Below, one piece after another: positions 24,428 to 37,061 of a DNA stretch of 64,000 nucleotides (its first letter is position 1; each line of letters begins with the position of its first letter). Made by a program: the position numbers and the translations under genes. The notes below the pieces were generated by a model. That model had not been told where the DNA came from. It did no database searches and saw nothing but the letters and a program-made list of their open reading frames with translations. The DNA comes from Siphonodentalium dalli (taxonomy: Eukaryota > Mollusca > Scaphopoda > Gadilida > Siphonodentaliidae), in NCBI GenBank assembly GCA_032622095.1, contig CP136062.1, forward strand, positions 154,874,875-154,938,874. Reading direction: 5' to 3'.

Positions 24428-24649
24428 ACATAGACCACGCATGGCTCTCATTGGAACACAGCACATATGGCTGGCGCTGGAATGGTGAGACGACAGCCAT
24501 TCCCGAGTTCTGGGCGACAACACCGACTGATTTTACCACATGTGCTGTTACACAGAGCCTCAGTTCCGTTGATACGTGGGTACATGTTGGATGTGCGAAC
24601 GTGGCTGCTTTCGCGATATGCGAAACACCAAGTTTTTTTTCGACTAATG
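24428..24649 (+). CDS. CTLD second-half exon (domain II)
   Basis: The acceptor cttgccttgtag and donor GTGAGT give a 222-bp phase 1-1 exon. The product reads IDHAWLSLE (the WLGL strand), GWRWNGE (the EGxWxW strand), then a Cys in TTCAVTQS (C2), TWVHVGCAN (the WND strand with C3) and FAICETP (C4), followed by a short linker. All three expected cysteines are present. EPN/QPD is replaced by TPTDFTT and WND by TWVHV, so canonical calcium-dependent mannose or galactose binding is not predicted. Confidence 0.88.
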
Positions 24650-24820
24650 GTGAGTGAAACCAAAATCAGTACAAAATATAAGGTATCGTACATTGCATAA
24701 TTTTGGAGATTAAGGCACAACTTTGGCTATATAACGAAACACACCTAGAAATGGACTCTCTTTGTTGTTCTTTTATATCACACACATAATTATAATATTT
24801 AAATCCGAACAAATCCACAT

Positions 24821-24912
24821 ACCTTACTCGTATTTAAATTCGCGCAGTACTATTTTTCGCTCAGTTTTATTTTCGCGCACTTTGAATTCGCGCACCCAGT
24901 TGGGCGAATTCA
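24821..24912. repeat. MITE end, family T
   Basis: 'ccttactcgtatttaaattcgcgcagtactattttt' (described by its halves ccttactcgtattt and gcgcagtactattttt) reappears inverted at 27183-27272 together with 'gctcagtttt' and 'ttcgcgcac'. It is part of a terminal-inverted-repeat element, with a small hairpin at 24884-24905. Confidence 0.6.
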
Positions 24913-27182
24913 AAACTGACAGATATATTTTCGAAAAAATCTTGTATCTTATGACAGTTTCGGTTCTTAGTTATACGTAAACATATAAAAGATAATCGCG
25001 AATAAAATTTACAGCGAATAGAGTACAAAATCTGTGTCATAATTTTGTCATACATAATATTTTTGTAAATACGGGTAATTATGATCCAAATTATCATTCT
25101 GATATACATGTATAATACATATTTATGGAAATTATGGAACTGAACTCGAAAGAAGTAAAACCACAACCGTTCGTATGTGCCGCTGACTTCATAAATTAAA
25201 TCAACTCACGATTGCGTGTATTTTAAATAACTCACACTGTTTTATCACGGTGTCAGCCCAGCACACCCCAGGATTGTGAATACGGAGACATTATTTCATG
25301 CACATCACATTCAGCCAGGAATGTGTGTATTTCTTAGAATCATAAACTCGACATCAAAGATCCAGATATGATGTATCGTTTTACATGTACATAATATGAT
25401 CATGTACGTAAACGTAATTTGCGCCCGCTTGTTACTGTTCATGGAATTATCGGATGAATTGTTATCTGTATAGAAGGATTTGATGATAAACACTAAGGGT
25501 GCACATGCATGTAATATCTGTAATTGTCGTGTATTTGGCGTTTTACATGGATCATACATACGATGTAATATGTGTCCACTGACAACCCAATCATTGCCTA
25601 CGTGTTGAACGCACTGAGTTCTAGTTCCAATTAAGTCGGAATGTAGATAGTCGTTATCTTGGACCGAGTCGCCAGGCCACTTAAAATAATTATTCGTGGG
25701 ATAACCCATATGGTAGACTTTCTATTTAAATAACTACCAGTCCTCTTTTATTTATAGCATTGGTGGATTAGGATTTCCCCGACGCATGCATGGGCTATAT
25801 ATGACCCCGAAAGCTACCAGGCGGGGTGGCTAACTCTGAGCTATTTAAGTAAAACATATCATATTGTACCTTCTTGCCCAGATTATTCCGACCGATACAT
25901 TCAACTAGGCTAAGTCCCTTAGCGATTTGAAGCTTTCGAGACCCCACCCAAACAAGCATCATGGTTGAAAATGTTCTACATCAAGCCTACATATGCCAGA
26001 CGTATGGCTTCTGGTGTTCGTGCATTAATAAAATGCAAAATATCATACAGACTTGACTAATTTCCGCATCCGTAAGAGAAGACATGTTTTGGACTGGCCT
26101 TAAATGTACTGATATAAGACAATTTGACTTCGCTTAGCACTACTCACTTGTCTGGCCTGTTAACAATGAACCGCTCGCGCGCAGGTGATTAATGTTGTCA
26201 ATTATTGGTGTGGCCATGTAAAATACATGTATTTTACATACAGAAATTACATGCATGTGTGCGTCCACCCTTATAATGGGACACAAGAAAATGATATATA
26301 CAATGTATGTAAATAATCACATATAAAGTAAATGTGGATATTTAGCCTGCCAGTAATACGAGTCTCAGCTGTCTGGCCATCGACACAGTCCTGTCTGGAA
26401 TTTTGCGCGCCGGTGTCGGTAGTGACGTCATGAAGTTCGTCTTGATGTCATGACGCCTTTACTGGTTTCCCAAGAAGCAATCTTAAAATGACTCTGCGAT
26501 CTTTCAATCGGAACTTAAAGTTTCCGTTTGTCGGCCTTGAACTTTGAGAATATTTCATCAATCTTTTAGGCGGAAATACCGTTAGAAAATTGAAGATAAT
26601 ATGTAAACGGCCAGCAAGGTCGCTAGATTCCTCTTTCGGGGTAAATATTTTTAATAATTTTATGAAATATGTAAACAAAACATTTTCATGCAATTTAACT
26701 TTTTTGTTAACCAGAGCTTTTGTTCAATTTACATTCACTTTTTGAAAATATATTTGGCTTTAGGAGCATGATGTTCCTACATATAATGAAGTATAGCTAA
26801 CAGTTTCTAGATCAAAGTTTTTTATTTTTGCCCTGGAGCGTTTTGCCCAATTACACATTTCGAGGTGGCATTAATTAATACAAAATGGCGGCCGTCGCCA
26901 ACAATCATTTTTGGACTCCGCTGACCTTTGAATTATGAATAAATTATCCTATTTGAGGTGATATCAATTAATTTTTAGATTGGGCCGAAAATGTCGATTA
27001 GTATATATCTCATATTCGCATACGTATACCCTGGTCGCTTCGCGTCCGCGGCTTCGCCGCGGGAGAGCGGGCGCTATAAATAATGACGTTGAGATTGTTG
27101 CCCGCGTGTAAATATATGTTGTCTATGGGCTATCTAAAATAACCCTCGTAGTTTCCCTATTGTTTGGAATAAACTCATATGA
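24913..27182. other. intron sequence, no gene recognised
   Basis: A 132-codon minus-strand frame at 25311-25709 contains spaced Cys and Trp residues (TQCVQHVGNDW, YDPCKTP) faintly reminiscent of extracellular domains. I cannot assign it and see no splice context. 26885-26900 carries a GC-rich 'aaatggcggccgtcgcc' phrase. Nothing else is supported. Confidence 0.35.
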
Positions 27183-27272
27183 GTCGTACTATTTTTTGCT
27201 CAGTTTTCAATTCGCGCACCGACGGATGCGTGAAAAATAGTACTGCGCGAATTAAAGTACGAGTAAGGTATA
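27183..27272. repeat. MITE end, family T, opposite end
   Basis: It contains GTGAAAAATAGTACTGCGCG followed by an AAAGTACGAGTAAGG-type end, the inverted match of 24821-24860. The 2.4-kb distance makes it unclear whether the two are ends of one element or two solo MITEs. Confidence 0.55.
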
Positions 27273-27396
27273 GAGTATAATTTTCAAATTTAGCTTTTCG
27301 TAATGCAAAATAGCCCAAATGACTGATTCTGTCTCTGAGCTATTCTATAAACACATTCACTGTGAGAAAGCGTCACGTAATGATAATTATATGATA

Positions 27397-28194
27397 CTAG
27401 AAGGTGACCCGACTTCGTCCGGGCTTTGACCTTGAATTGACCATTTTGAAGGTCAAGGTCAGGTGGGGTCAAACACCAACACCCCAAAAATGGTGGAAAT
27501 CGGCCCAGCGGATACCGGGAAATCTGCCCAGCGGATACCGAGATACCCTATGCATCAAATTTCGTCCGTAAAAATCCGCCAGTTTAACCCGATTTTATTT
27601 CCACTCAAGTAAATAAACGCGCCTCATACACACACGCTCATTAATTATCAAGTTTCAACGTAAAGATAAATTACCATCGGTGCCCGAGATATCACCAAGA
27701 CGTCTGAAACAGTCAAATGCATCGGCCGGTTAAGCGTTAACGTGATCTAACGTTATGACCTCTAACGACGTCATAGAAGTTACGCATTGTTTTTATCCTG
27801 ATGGAAGATAGTACCACTTCTTCTTGATAATTGAGGCAGATAACTATAACGGATACATACGCGTTATATATCGTTGGAAAGAGGAAACACGAAAGATTCT
27901 CACAGTGTCATTATTATGACTGGCATTTTATTATTCGCGCTGTTTCGAATCGATTTGTAAGCACCGAACTCAAATGAAAGTCCCGTAACACAGCGTAAAA
28001 ACAGATTTGACCGCGGCACGTGAAAAGTTGACCTCGGATCTGAAAATTGATAGGCCCATGCCACCCGCCGGCCGAAAATATCCCCACATACCAAGTTTCA
28101 TCGAAATCGGCTCGGTCGTTTTCGAGTCCATCGCGATCACACACACACACACACACACAGACACACACACAGATCTTCCAAAATATATAATAGA
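27397..28194 (-). mobile_element. non-autonomous Helitron, H6 subfamily, inverted
   Basis: Read on the minus strand it starts TCTATTATATATTTTGG at 28194, next to an A, and ends with the CCCGGACGAAGTCGGG hairpin and CTAG at 27397. Its 798 bp match the body of H6 over their whole lengths. The (AC)n run at 28138-28170 is the complement of the TCTG/TG-rich 5' tract. Confidence 0.85.
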
Positions 28195-28524
28195 TTTGAT
28201 GACGGCAGTATAATGTAAGGTAAAGCATTTTGCAGTCAACCACAGTCACGTGTATAATATTTGCTTTTAAAATGAAGTCTTTTATCCATGATGTTTTGTT
28301 TGATAACTTATAATAGATTCATGTTTAAACAATTATATGAGGCCATCCGAAATTAATATTCTCTGTCAAATTGGCACCAGTCTGTGTAAATTCAGACTAA
28401 CACTGACATAATGACTGAGTCTATCGTATAGTCTCCCTGACTTGTGTTTCACAGAAAGAGTGTGGGCTTCCTCAAATTATGTTACACTGTGTTATATTGT
28501 TCGTTTCAATAGACCACGTTCATA

Positions 28525-29115
28525 CAACATAGAGTGAATTTAGTGATCACCGTGTACGTGGTATCGCCAAACCCGAAGGTATTGCCAAAACCAGACCATG
28601 ATGTGTTCATTTATCAAAACCGCAACTCTCTGGTTTGGAGATACCATCTGGTTTGGCGATACCACGTACACGGAGGTGAAGAATGTCACTACAATATGAA
28701 TGTTCCCAAAAACCATGGGATAATGACCAATTCAGCAGTCTTACTATTTCTGCTGTGGGCATAGGTTGCAATTACAGGGGCGTCGGTGTGTGCTGGATTG
28801 TGTTATACAACGTATAAGACTCACTGGCGACCCGCTGGAAGTTTCAGTCCCAAGAACATCTTCTCAAATTGTAAAGGTTGGGACATTCTGTGTTTCGGAA
28901 ATCATGAAGCCTGCAAGTGCACGCGTTTAAAGAATGCATAAACGAGAGGTCTCTGATTAATCAAGATTGTTCGCATTCGTAAAATGTTTTAAATTTGTCC
29001 AATGAGTGTTTTGGCGATATACATTCGGGTTTGGCGATACCACGTACACGGGGTGGTGATGCTACGCCGCACAGCGGTCTAGCGTCACCAGATTCAACCC
29101 ATGTGGACCTCATTC
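28525..29115. repeat. nested fold-back repeats with GTGTACGTGGTATCGCC arms
   Basis: CCGTGTACGTGGTATCGCC (28548) faces GGCGATACCACGTACACGG (about 28656-28674), and a third copy of the latter lies at 29033-29051. The outer phrases 'gagtgaatttagtgat' and 'tagcgtcaccagattca' match a compact palindrome at 60045-60125. It looks like a fold-back element with a secondary insertion. Confidence 0.6.
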
Positions 29116-29843
29116 TGCTTAGGCAAGATCTTCTGGGAAGTATCTATAGTTTCAAATTTGTATTATTTTAGTTACTTTTCCCCTAAATTTCGAGACAAAT
29201 AGCTTACTTGTGAATAAAACATAAATATTGAGAACAGTATTTGTCTATAAAGTCATAAATAGTCGTTAGTTTTGTATGTCAACGAGAGTTGGCGGCAAAA
29301 TATCTTCGATTCGAAAAGACTTTGGTCGTAATGGAGGATGCTGACATAGGGAGGGGGAGGGGGTTCAAAATTGTTTAAAGTTGAACATTTCATGCCTGAC
29401 ATAACAAAAGTTAGAAATTTTACACTACACACAGGTTGAACATTGTCTCATTGTTTCATTTTCGAACCAGAAAATTAGTGGCTATTTTTGTTGTCTTTAG
29501 ACCAACAGTAGAATAGTTTTGTACCTTTGGTCAAAATGTTGGTCTGAAACGGCAATTAGAGTAATTCAATTCAATTTAAGGGTTTATCAGGATGGAAATA
29601 TCTAACTGCGAGTTGGAAAGTTTCAACCCAATCGGGGGGGGGGGGTGGCTGCAAATGGAATTCCGTAAACCTGGGAGTTTGGACTGGTTCAAGGGATGGG
29701 GGGGGGGGTGCAGTTGGATTTGCAAGGTTGATACCCCCCGTACGAAAGGGAACACTCTAACCACGTCCCTGATTGTGAGTGACGACAACGCGCATGCCTG
29801 TTGTAGAATTATTTAGTGATTACGGCACACATTTCTATTGTAG

Positions 29844-30038
29844 AGCACGCAATTTGTGGTGGTGGCTTCGCATTAGTGCCGAACAAGATTAATATACATG
29901 ATACAACTTGCTACCTTCATTTCGCTGACCAGACTCGGAATTATACACAAGCTAAGACGTTATGCGAGACAGCGGGCGCCAGCATGTTGTCAATAGAAAC
30001 ACTAGCCGAACAAAGAATATTGACGGCAGCAACGGAAT
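29844..30038 (+). CDS. CTLD first-half exon (domain III)
   Basis: The acceptor tttctattgtag and donor GTGAGT bound a 195-bp phase 1-1 exon. The product has HAICGGGF (first Cys), TTCYLHFADQTRNYTQAKTLC (second Cys, the strand, and the helix with C1), then TAGASMLSIETLAEQ. The segment LSIETLAE is nearly identical to LSLETLAE in the exon at 17854, showing the two exons are duplicates of one ancestor. It pairs with 33136-33375, the split codon becoming Tyr. Confidence 0.88.
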
Positions 30039-30205
30039 GTGAGTAAATGCTTACACTCTCAGCATTATTTGTTCCTAAAGGGTTTGTTTGAAAACCCTTT
30101 GATTTTCATCAAAATCCATTGGTTTTAAGACTATCATTCTGGTTTTGATCTGATCCACCTTGGTTTGTAATCACCGATATTTCCGTTTGAAGATAATAGT
30201 TTGGG

Positions 30206-30270
30206 AGCTGAACATGATACAGAATGCTACCTTCATTTCGCCAAGACGCGGACTTATGTACAATCAACGG
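30206..30270 (+). pseudogene. relic duplicate of the 29844 exon with an internal deletion
   Basis: 'catgatacagaatgctacct' and 'tcatttcgcc' closely match the start of the neighbouring exon ('catgatacaacttgctacct', 'tcatttcgct'). After RTYVQS the sequence jumps to 'caacggaatgt', the match of that exon's last bases. The middle (helix and following strand) is missing and the donor GTGAGT has become GTATTT. It lies within 200 bp downstream of the intact exon, so it is a failed tandem exon duplication. Confidence 0.75.
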
Positions 30271-30792
30271 AATGTATTTATAGTGATACTTTTGATCTAG
30301 GATATGTGCTTATGCATCTTATCTTTGGTGGAACTCAATCAATCGGCCTCAAATTAATTCACGGTTAATGGACAAATGACTGGAGAGTCGGAACAAGAAA
30401 GTCGAGACCCGAAGGGTGTTTAATTCCGAATGTCCAATTGCGAGGCCATTAACAGACTGGAAGCAGTTTTAAAATACATGTAAATCAGATAAATCTCTTT
30501 AAATGAGACAAGTACACACTTTTATGTATCAAATGGTTGAGATGTTGTGTGTGTTTCAACTTCAACTTTGACAAAACGCCCATCAGTTGGAAATATCATG
30601 CCTGCACGCCTTTCCAGTGCTAGTGGGTGTAAGGCTAGAAATTCCCAACAGTTGGAAACTTTGGATACCAATTGGAAAATTCATCACAAAAGAGGGCGGT
30701 GAAAATGGGTTCTCTTACTTGGAAATTTCGCTTCAAATTGAGGAAAGGGAAAACATCACTCTCTTGCAGTTGCACGAAATCCGAAGTCAGAA

Positions 30793-31808
30793 GGACCATT
30801 GACCATCATTAGGCGGACTGCGACATTATGCAGACGAAATCCGGCCTGCCTATTTTTTGCATATCAGTCACAACTAGTTACCTGGTGCTTTAATTGTTAA
30901 CATCTCTCCTTGTTCAACCGATTTAGGTTGTCTTTTGTCTATGAAATGATGGGATTGACAAATATTTTGTTAAGGGCATTTCAGCCCCGATAATTTTGAG
31001 ACATATATATTCTGTCGATATATAGTTTCGTCATTGTGCAGTCGAAACATCCACAGCGGTCTTGAACAAATCAACTTTTCTGGTTTTGCATTTTTTATGT
31101 ATAGGATGTAGCAAAAAAGGAGATAACTGGCCAAATGTCATTAAAACATCGAGAAATCTGGTGTATACATCGAAATTGAGTAAAAATTTCGGGTCTGCCT
31201 AATTTTTGCATGCCAGTCACAACTAGTTATCTTGCGATTTAATTGTTAACACCTTTCCTTGTTCAACGGATTTAGGTTGTCTTTTGTTTATAAAATGATG
31301 GGATTGAAACAATTGTTGAAAAGGGCATTTCCGCCCCGATAATTTTGAGACATGTATATTCGATCGATATACAGATTCATCATTGTGCGGTATTTTTTCA
31401 ATCTCGAAATTTGTACTCAATTTCGATGTATACACCAGATTTTTCGATGTTTTAATGACATTTGACCTGTTATCTTCTTTTTTGCTGCATCCTATACATA
31501 AAAATGAAAAAACCAGAAAAGTTTATTTTTTCAAGACCGCTGTGGATGTTTCGACCGCACAATTATGAAATTATATATCGACAGAATATACATGTCTCAA
31601 AACTAACGTGGCTGAAATGCCTTTAACAATTGTTTTTTTCAATCCCATCCTTTTATAGACAAAAGACAACCTAAATCGGTTGAACACGGCGCGTAGAGGT
31701 GTTAACAATTAAAGCCCCATATAACTAGTTGTGACTGACATGCAACAAGTAGGCAGACCGGATTTGGTCTGCATAATGTCACAGTCTGCCTAGTGATGGT
31801 CCATGGTC
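30793..31808. mobile_element. 1-kb fold-back element, family U
   Basis: The sequence from 'gaccattgaccatcattagg' (30793) runs through 'aatccggcctgcct', 'caaccgatttaggttgtctt' and 'ccacagcggtcttgaa'. It is repeated in part directly at 31190-31395, then returns inverted from about 31395 to 'cctagtgatggtccatggtc' at 31808. The arms are about 400 bp with scattered substitutions. Single 'gtctgcctaatg' motifs follow at 31957-32000. No coding capacity. Confidence 0.8.
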
Positions 31809-32010
31809 CGCTTAGAATTAGGCAGACCTGAGAATTTGTATATTTCATATTACTTGAGGAATCACAAATTCCCATTGATCACACCTTGGTGGTCACATTT
31901 AGAACAAAACTAGAGAAAGAGTGTTTAAAATTGAGCGGTTTTAAAGTTTTTTGTATATGTCTGCCTAATGATGGTAATAGGGTCATGTCTGCCTAATGCT
32001 GAAAACAGCC

Positions 32011-32041
<31 letters not shown>

Positions 32042-32322
32042 TAACTATTGACTGATCGATTGACTGTTGGATATTTCGCGACGAGCCGTTGACTCTGAAC
32101 TTTTATTTTAAAGCCACATATGGTTTGCGCTCCAAAATACACCGTTTTTAATATTGAAATAGAGATAGAAAGAGTGAGGATACACGAGAGCGAATGTATA
32201 TTTGCTGAAAGTTTAACAGTAAGTGTGTGATCTCATTGTTAACCTTTATATACTAAGGCATCATATATTGTCGAGTAGTTATCTAAATATTTCTCTCAAT
32301 AACAATGAATTATTATCCATCC

Positions 32323-32845
32323 CTTAACTAACACTATTTCTGATTGGGCAAAAGCCGCCACGTGATAATCCTGGAAAAGTCATATTGGACTCCCGAATGT
32401 CACATTGGACTCCCAGGTGTGCAATATGACTTTTTTTTATCTGAACTCTGTGACGTCGCGAATTAACTCTATTGCGAAATGAATCGGTGAAATTGTGATG
32501 CGCGCGCAACACTGGTGGATTTAGCAGACGTTTCACTTCCGCATTAAGTTTTTTTTCACTTCTGTGTTTACTGTTCCAAATCATGCTTTCTGATGATCAA
32601 ATAGATAATTAAGTGACGACAAATACCAAAAGTAACTACAACAGTTTTGGATAAACATACAGATGGATAATAAAAATGTCATTATACAATGTTGTGTACA
32701 GTATGAGTTTTGTACTCGTCCAGGTTGTGGTGAAAAGTCATATTGGACTCGACACTGCGTGTCTCGTCCAATAGGACTTTTCACCACAACCTGGACTCGA
32801 ACAAGAAAAACTCATACTGTACACAACATTGTATAATAACTTTAT
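32323..32845 (-). repeat. fold-back MITE, family S copy 1
   Basis: The sequence from 'cccttaactaacactatttc' to 'cacaacattgtataat' recurs inverted at 38412-38940. Inside is a long hairpin at about 32685-32840 with arms ACAATGTTGTGTACAGTATG and CATACTGTACACAACATTGT, and an inner arm GTTGTGGTGAAAAGTCATA. It has no coding capacity. Confidence 0.8.
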
Positions 32846-33135
32846 ATTATGTACTACATTTATTTATCTCTCGTCTGCTTATATTACCTGTACATCTGTG
32901 GACATCAATAATAGACCATTCCGACCACACTGTTTAACTGAATGAGAGAATCCATTTAGTGTAGAAAGTGTTAAATTTACCGATCTTTGCAGCCATGTCC
33001 GCTGAAATATTGGGCACGAAATATAAATAGTCTGGCGACAAATGAAGTAATGTATTGGCTGAGAGCTTGATCAATTGAGTGTAGATTTAAATTATTTATG
33101 TTGGATTTTACTATTAAATTTACCGATCTTTTCAG

Positions 33136-33375
33136 ATATTGACCATGCATGGTTATCATTGCAATATGACATTAGTACTGGCGGATGGAAGTGGGATTAC
33201 GGGGGCGGTAATGTCGGTACAGTTATCCACACGGAATGGAAAACTTTGCCCGCACCGACATCCGGTTGTGGAGTGACGTCAGGTCTCAGCGTGAATAGTG
33301 AATGGGCGCAAATGGACTGCTCTCAAAGTGTTGGTCACGTGATATGCGAGAAACACCTGGACATAGTTCCGGAAG
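33136..33375 (+). CDS. CTLD second-half exon (domain III)
   Basis: The acceptor cgatcttttcag and donor GTAATA give a 240-bp phase 1-1 exon. The product begins IDHAWLSLQYD, continues GGWKWDYGG and EWKTLPAPTSGCGVTSG (C2), then SEWAQMDCSQ (C3) and GHVICEKH (C4), followed by a short linker LDIVPEG. IDHAWLSL is identical in the exon at 24428. There is no EPN/QPD, and WND is replaced by EWAQM. Frame continuation beyond 33375 is intron read-through. Confidence 0.88.
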
Positions 33376-33617
33376 GTAATAAGAGAAATAAGAGAAAGAA
33401 CGATAGACAACTATATGTAAATACTTTACACTTGTTATATGGGATGTTGCCAAGAGATGACTGGCAATATCAAATTAATAGGCAACACAATTTGTAATGG
33501 TTTTCCGGTGTTTCTCAGACAGAATAAATCACACGTACCCAGACACTGGAGATAAGAACATTGATACTTTTATTCCTCATAATATACTTATTTCATACAT
33601 AATATATTATACATTTA

Positions 33618-33748
33618 TTGCATGGTTTTGATGTTGACATGAGGATTTATTAACCCGAGGAAGTTAATATTCACCGAGGCCACAGGCCGAGGTGAATATT
33701 AACTTCCAAGGGTTGATAAATCGTCATGTCAACGTCGAAACCATGCAA
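33618..33748. repeat. near-perfect hairpin
   Basis: The arms run from TTGCATGGTTT inwards to GTTAATATTCACC and back out through GGTGAATATTAAC to AAACCATGCAA, with the loop GAGGCCACAGGCC near 33685. It is a fold-back MITE. 'Aacccgg/ccgggtt' phrases at about 33995-34025 may belong to the same family. Confidence 0.8.
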
Positions 33749-34675
33749 CAAGTGTTTTATTATATGACCTAGCGGCATTCTTTACTTGGTAGCGAATTGG
33801 AGTACTAATGTAGGAGTTTAACACACAAATATGTTCAACAAATAGCAGATTTACTGAAATTCTCTTCCGAAAATCAACGATAATGAGTTTAGTATAAGCA
33901 ATTTTGATTGGCTGGTTGCAAAGCTATGCGTAACGTGATTGGACAGCCACCTCTTACGCGTGACGTAACACATATCTTGTTATTAAATCCGCGCCGGGTT
34001 AATATCGTGATTTATCAACCCGGCCACGCGAATCAATTACTATAGGGTTCCCGGGAGAAAATTAATGATCATATAATAATATATAATATCACATTTGAGA
34101 AAATAAATTTGTCAGTGAGCGAATGGTTATTGCGGCCATTTCCGATATATGAATGATTGTATGGCATTATATATGATGATAATGTACTTCTAAGTTTCAA
34201 TTCGTTATTGTTGCTGCTTAACCATGTATATATGATAGCATTTTTGCCTGATCCCCCAGTCCCCGGGCCCACTTGACGTTATTGGTGATCAGAGCTTCGG
34301 TTACACTATGCAAATATTTCGATATTTGTATTCAAAGATAAATGGTGAGAGCCATTAAGTAATTTTTTCGTTTCAAGTTTCATTATCAGGCTTCCAATAC
34401 ACATTTTCTCTCGTTTTCTAGAATATTGTTTGCTGCCAATAATAATGAATTGAATCTCATAACGAGATTGGAAAATTAATACTTACATGTATTTACAATT
34501 GACTAATGTTTAACAATTTTCTATCACCGCGCGTCTTTGTTTTCTGTTGTGTATTCAGGCCTGATGTTGGAATTTCATTGTTCCCTAGGTTCTGAAACTT
34601 ACATGTATAATTATATCTGCAATATTCTTGCTAACTTACAACATTGGAATTTCACATCACATGCACCGTTCACAG

Positions 34676-36122
34676 TAGTCCAAGTTTGCTCGCAGTAAGG
34701 GCGCGTACACATGAAGCTGCAAGAAAATATCTGCAAGAAAATATCAGGTACAATTGTACTCTGATATTATCTTGCTGAAAAGATTACGCCCGTGAGAAAG
34801 CGGCGGGTTAGTTGACGTTGATTGAGCTCAATGTGACTAGTGTTAGTCGTGTTTGTTGAAGTGAATTACTGCGGACAAACAACCTATAGTCCATATCGAA
34901 TATTCATAGAGCTATAAAGTGTTATGGAAAATTTAAAATGCCACCTATTTTAACGAGAAAGGAACGCGCCCTCTATGCATACAGTCCAAATTAAAGTAAA
35001 ACAACTAAATCAAGGCATGTGAGGTACCAAATTATAAAGCATCCCCATATACGCAGAAGGTTTCCGTTCGGGGGTGTCCACCTTGGGAAATTCTAACTGC
35101 ACCCCCCTTAAATCAGAATCAGACCAAACACAAGTTTTCCATAATTCCATTTGCACCCCCTTGCACCTCAGTGCTCTTAGGCCTAATATTAGACCATGGT
35201 TTGGCCCGGTGTGCGAAAATTTTGTAATCTGAACAAGAAAATCGCAAAATCCTACCATCTAGACTAACCTCAATCATTCCTAGAGTTGGAAATTTCAAAC
35301 CTGACACCCCACTTAGGTTGGAAAATTTACATTGACCAAATGTATGACAATATTGTTTTTTTAAATTAACTAGCAGTTTTTGACTTTTGACTGGCCACGG
35401 GGGAGGGACCAGGACACAAGCTTTCAAAGTGTTGGAAATTTCCAACCTATCACCCCACTGAGGTTGGAAAGTTTCCAACTGATGCCCATTTCAGACCAAA
35501 ATTTTTACCGAAAATATGCAAATATTGGTCCAAAAACAATTAATTCCCCCAAGAAATGTTTTGAAAATCAAACTACAAGAACATTTTCAACCTATTGTTG
35601 GTGTGAAATTTCCAACTAATGTTTTGGCAGGTATGAAATGTCCAACTGTTGAAAATATTGACCAAAGTTGGGGGTGAGACACACCCCAAGCCCCCCCCCC
35701 TGTCGCCACGTCTCTGTACACACGTATATACATGTATATATAATACATCAGCGGTTCTGACAACCAATGTAAAATGGAAATACGTAGTATGTTGAAACAG
35801 ACGATATTATTGATGGATCATAACTCGAGTGCTTGAATTGTTACGATCATATCCCTGCGAGATTAGTTAACGGATACCGATGGCCACATATCAAGGTGAA
35901 CACATATCACCAATTGGCGATAAAATATCAGCGCGCTGCCTTCGTCGGATATTTTCCGGTATTATTTATTTCATTGGTCAAGTAAGTCACATGGGGCATA
36001 CCTGATATTTTCTTGCTGGTCATGTGTACGCGCCCTAAACCAGCTAGTTATAATGATCGGCGAGATGACGTAAAACAGCATCTCGCCTACCAATATAACT
36101 ACGTACGAGCAAACTTGGAATA
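34676..36122. mobile_element. terminal-inverted-repeat element of about 1.45 kb
   Basis: The left end GTCCAAGTTTGCTCGCAGTA...GGGCGCGTACACATG...GCAAGAAAATATC is answered by GATATTTTCTTGC...CATGTGTACGCGCCC at 36004-36034 and by GAGCAAACTTGGA at 36107-36119. About 65 bp containing a small hairpin (36045-36102) interrupts the right end. The interior (35030-35660) is rich in degenerate 'ggttggaaatttccaac' phrases and C/G runs and has no recognisable gene. Confidence 0.6.
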
Positions 36123-37061
36123 CATTCATAGATGCCCTCAGTCGGCCTGGCCTCGCATGTATCTTGCTAATGTACATTTGGAAATGTTTTAATGTACAAT
36201 TGGAAATGTTGTGAATTTGATAAATGTTTCTTCAGTCGAGATTTTGAATCCCCCATACTCACCTCTTTATTGATCGAGGTCTTTTTGTGGAGTGAATATT
36301 TCTGACGTCACTGACTGAGTATTTGTTTCTTACAATTAAGTTATCCACATATTTGCAGATTGTGTGATTTTCATTTGTCACTGACGCCTGCGACAATTTG
36401 TTCTGGTGTTTCTGAGAGAACTGGACAAATCCAAATAATTTGGTTTGCTTGATGTGTTAGTAATCCTGTCAGCGCGGTGGTCGCTTCGGTGTCACATTCA
36501 TCCAATTTTAAATCCCAGCCATAATATTTCTACCTTCCATGTTATTTTCCGAATGGACACTCTTTAAATAACATTTGTCTCCGCAATGAATGTACCACGA
36601 GCGCCCGATGGAGTACTCTGACAGAGAACCTGCAAGTTTCTGGCGAATCTCTACTCCGACCACAAATTAGAACATTTGCATAGAGCTATTGAACGACAGG
36701 CAATACATTTTCTTGTCTGCATTGTTCGAGGCAAAACTATTCTTATATACATACGTGTCCATAATTCAGATAATTGGTTTAACATTATATATAACGTATT
36801 TGTACTATAAGCTGCGTACGGCGCAAAACAACTAACTTATTATGTGTTTACGTAACCGACGTTTGGTTTTGAACAGAGTTGTACCGGTATAGGTCTAGAT
36901 TTGTGTTCATAGCAAGTGCACATGCATGCAGCATCAAATAACACGAACGGTGCCAAGGGCGTGATTTTGTTGTTAGTTATACAGAAACACATTCGTATTA
37001 GTCTCAGTTATCGGAACTGTTCATCTGTATGAAAGTATTGCCTCATTGTATATTATATATA
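36123..37061. other. intron sequence, nothing recognised
   Basis: No exon, RNA gene or repeat boundary is visible. Confidence 0.4.
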
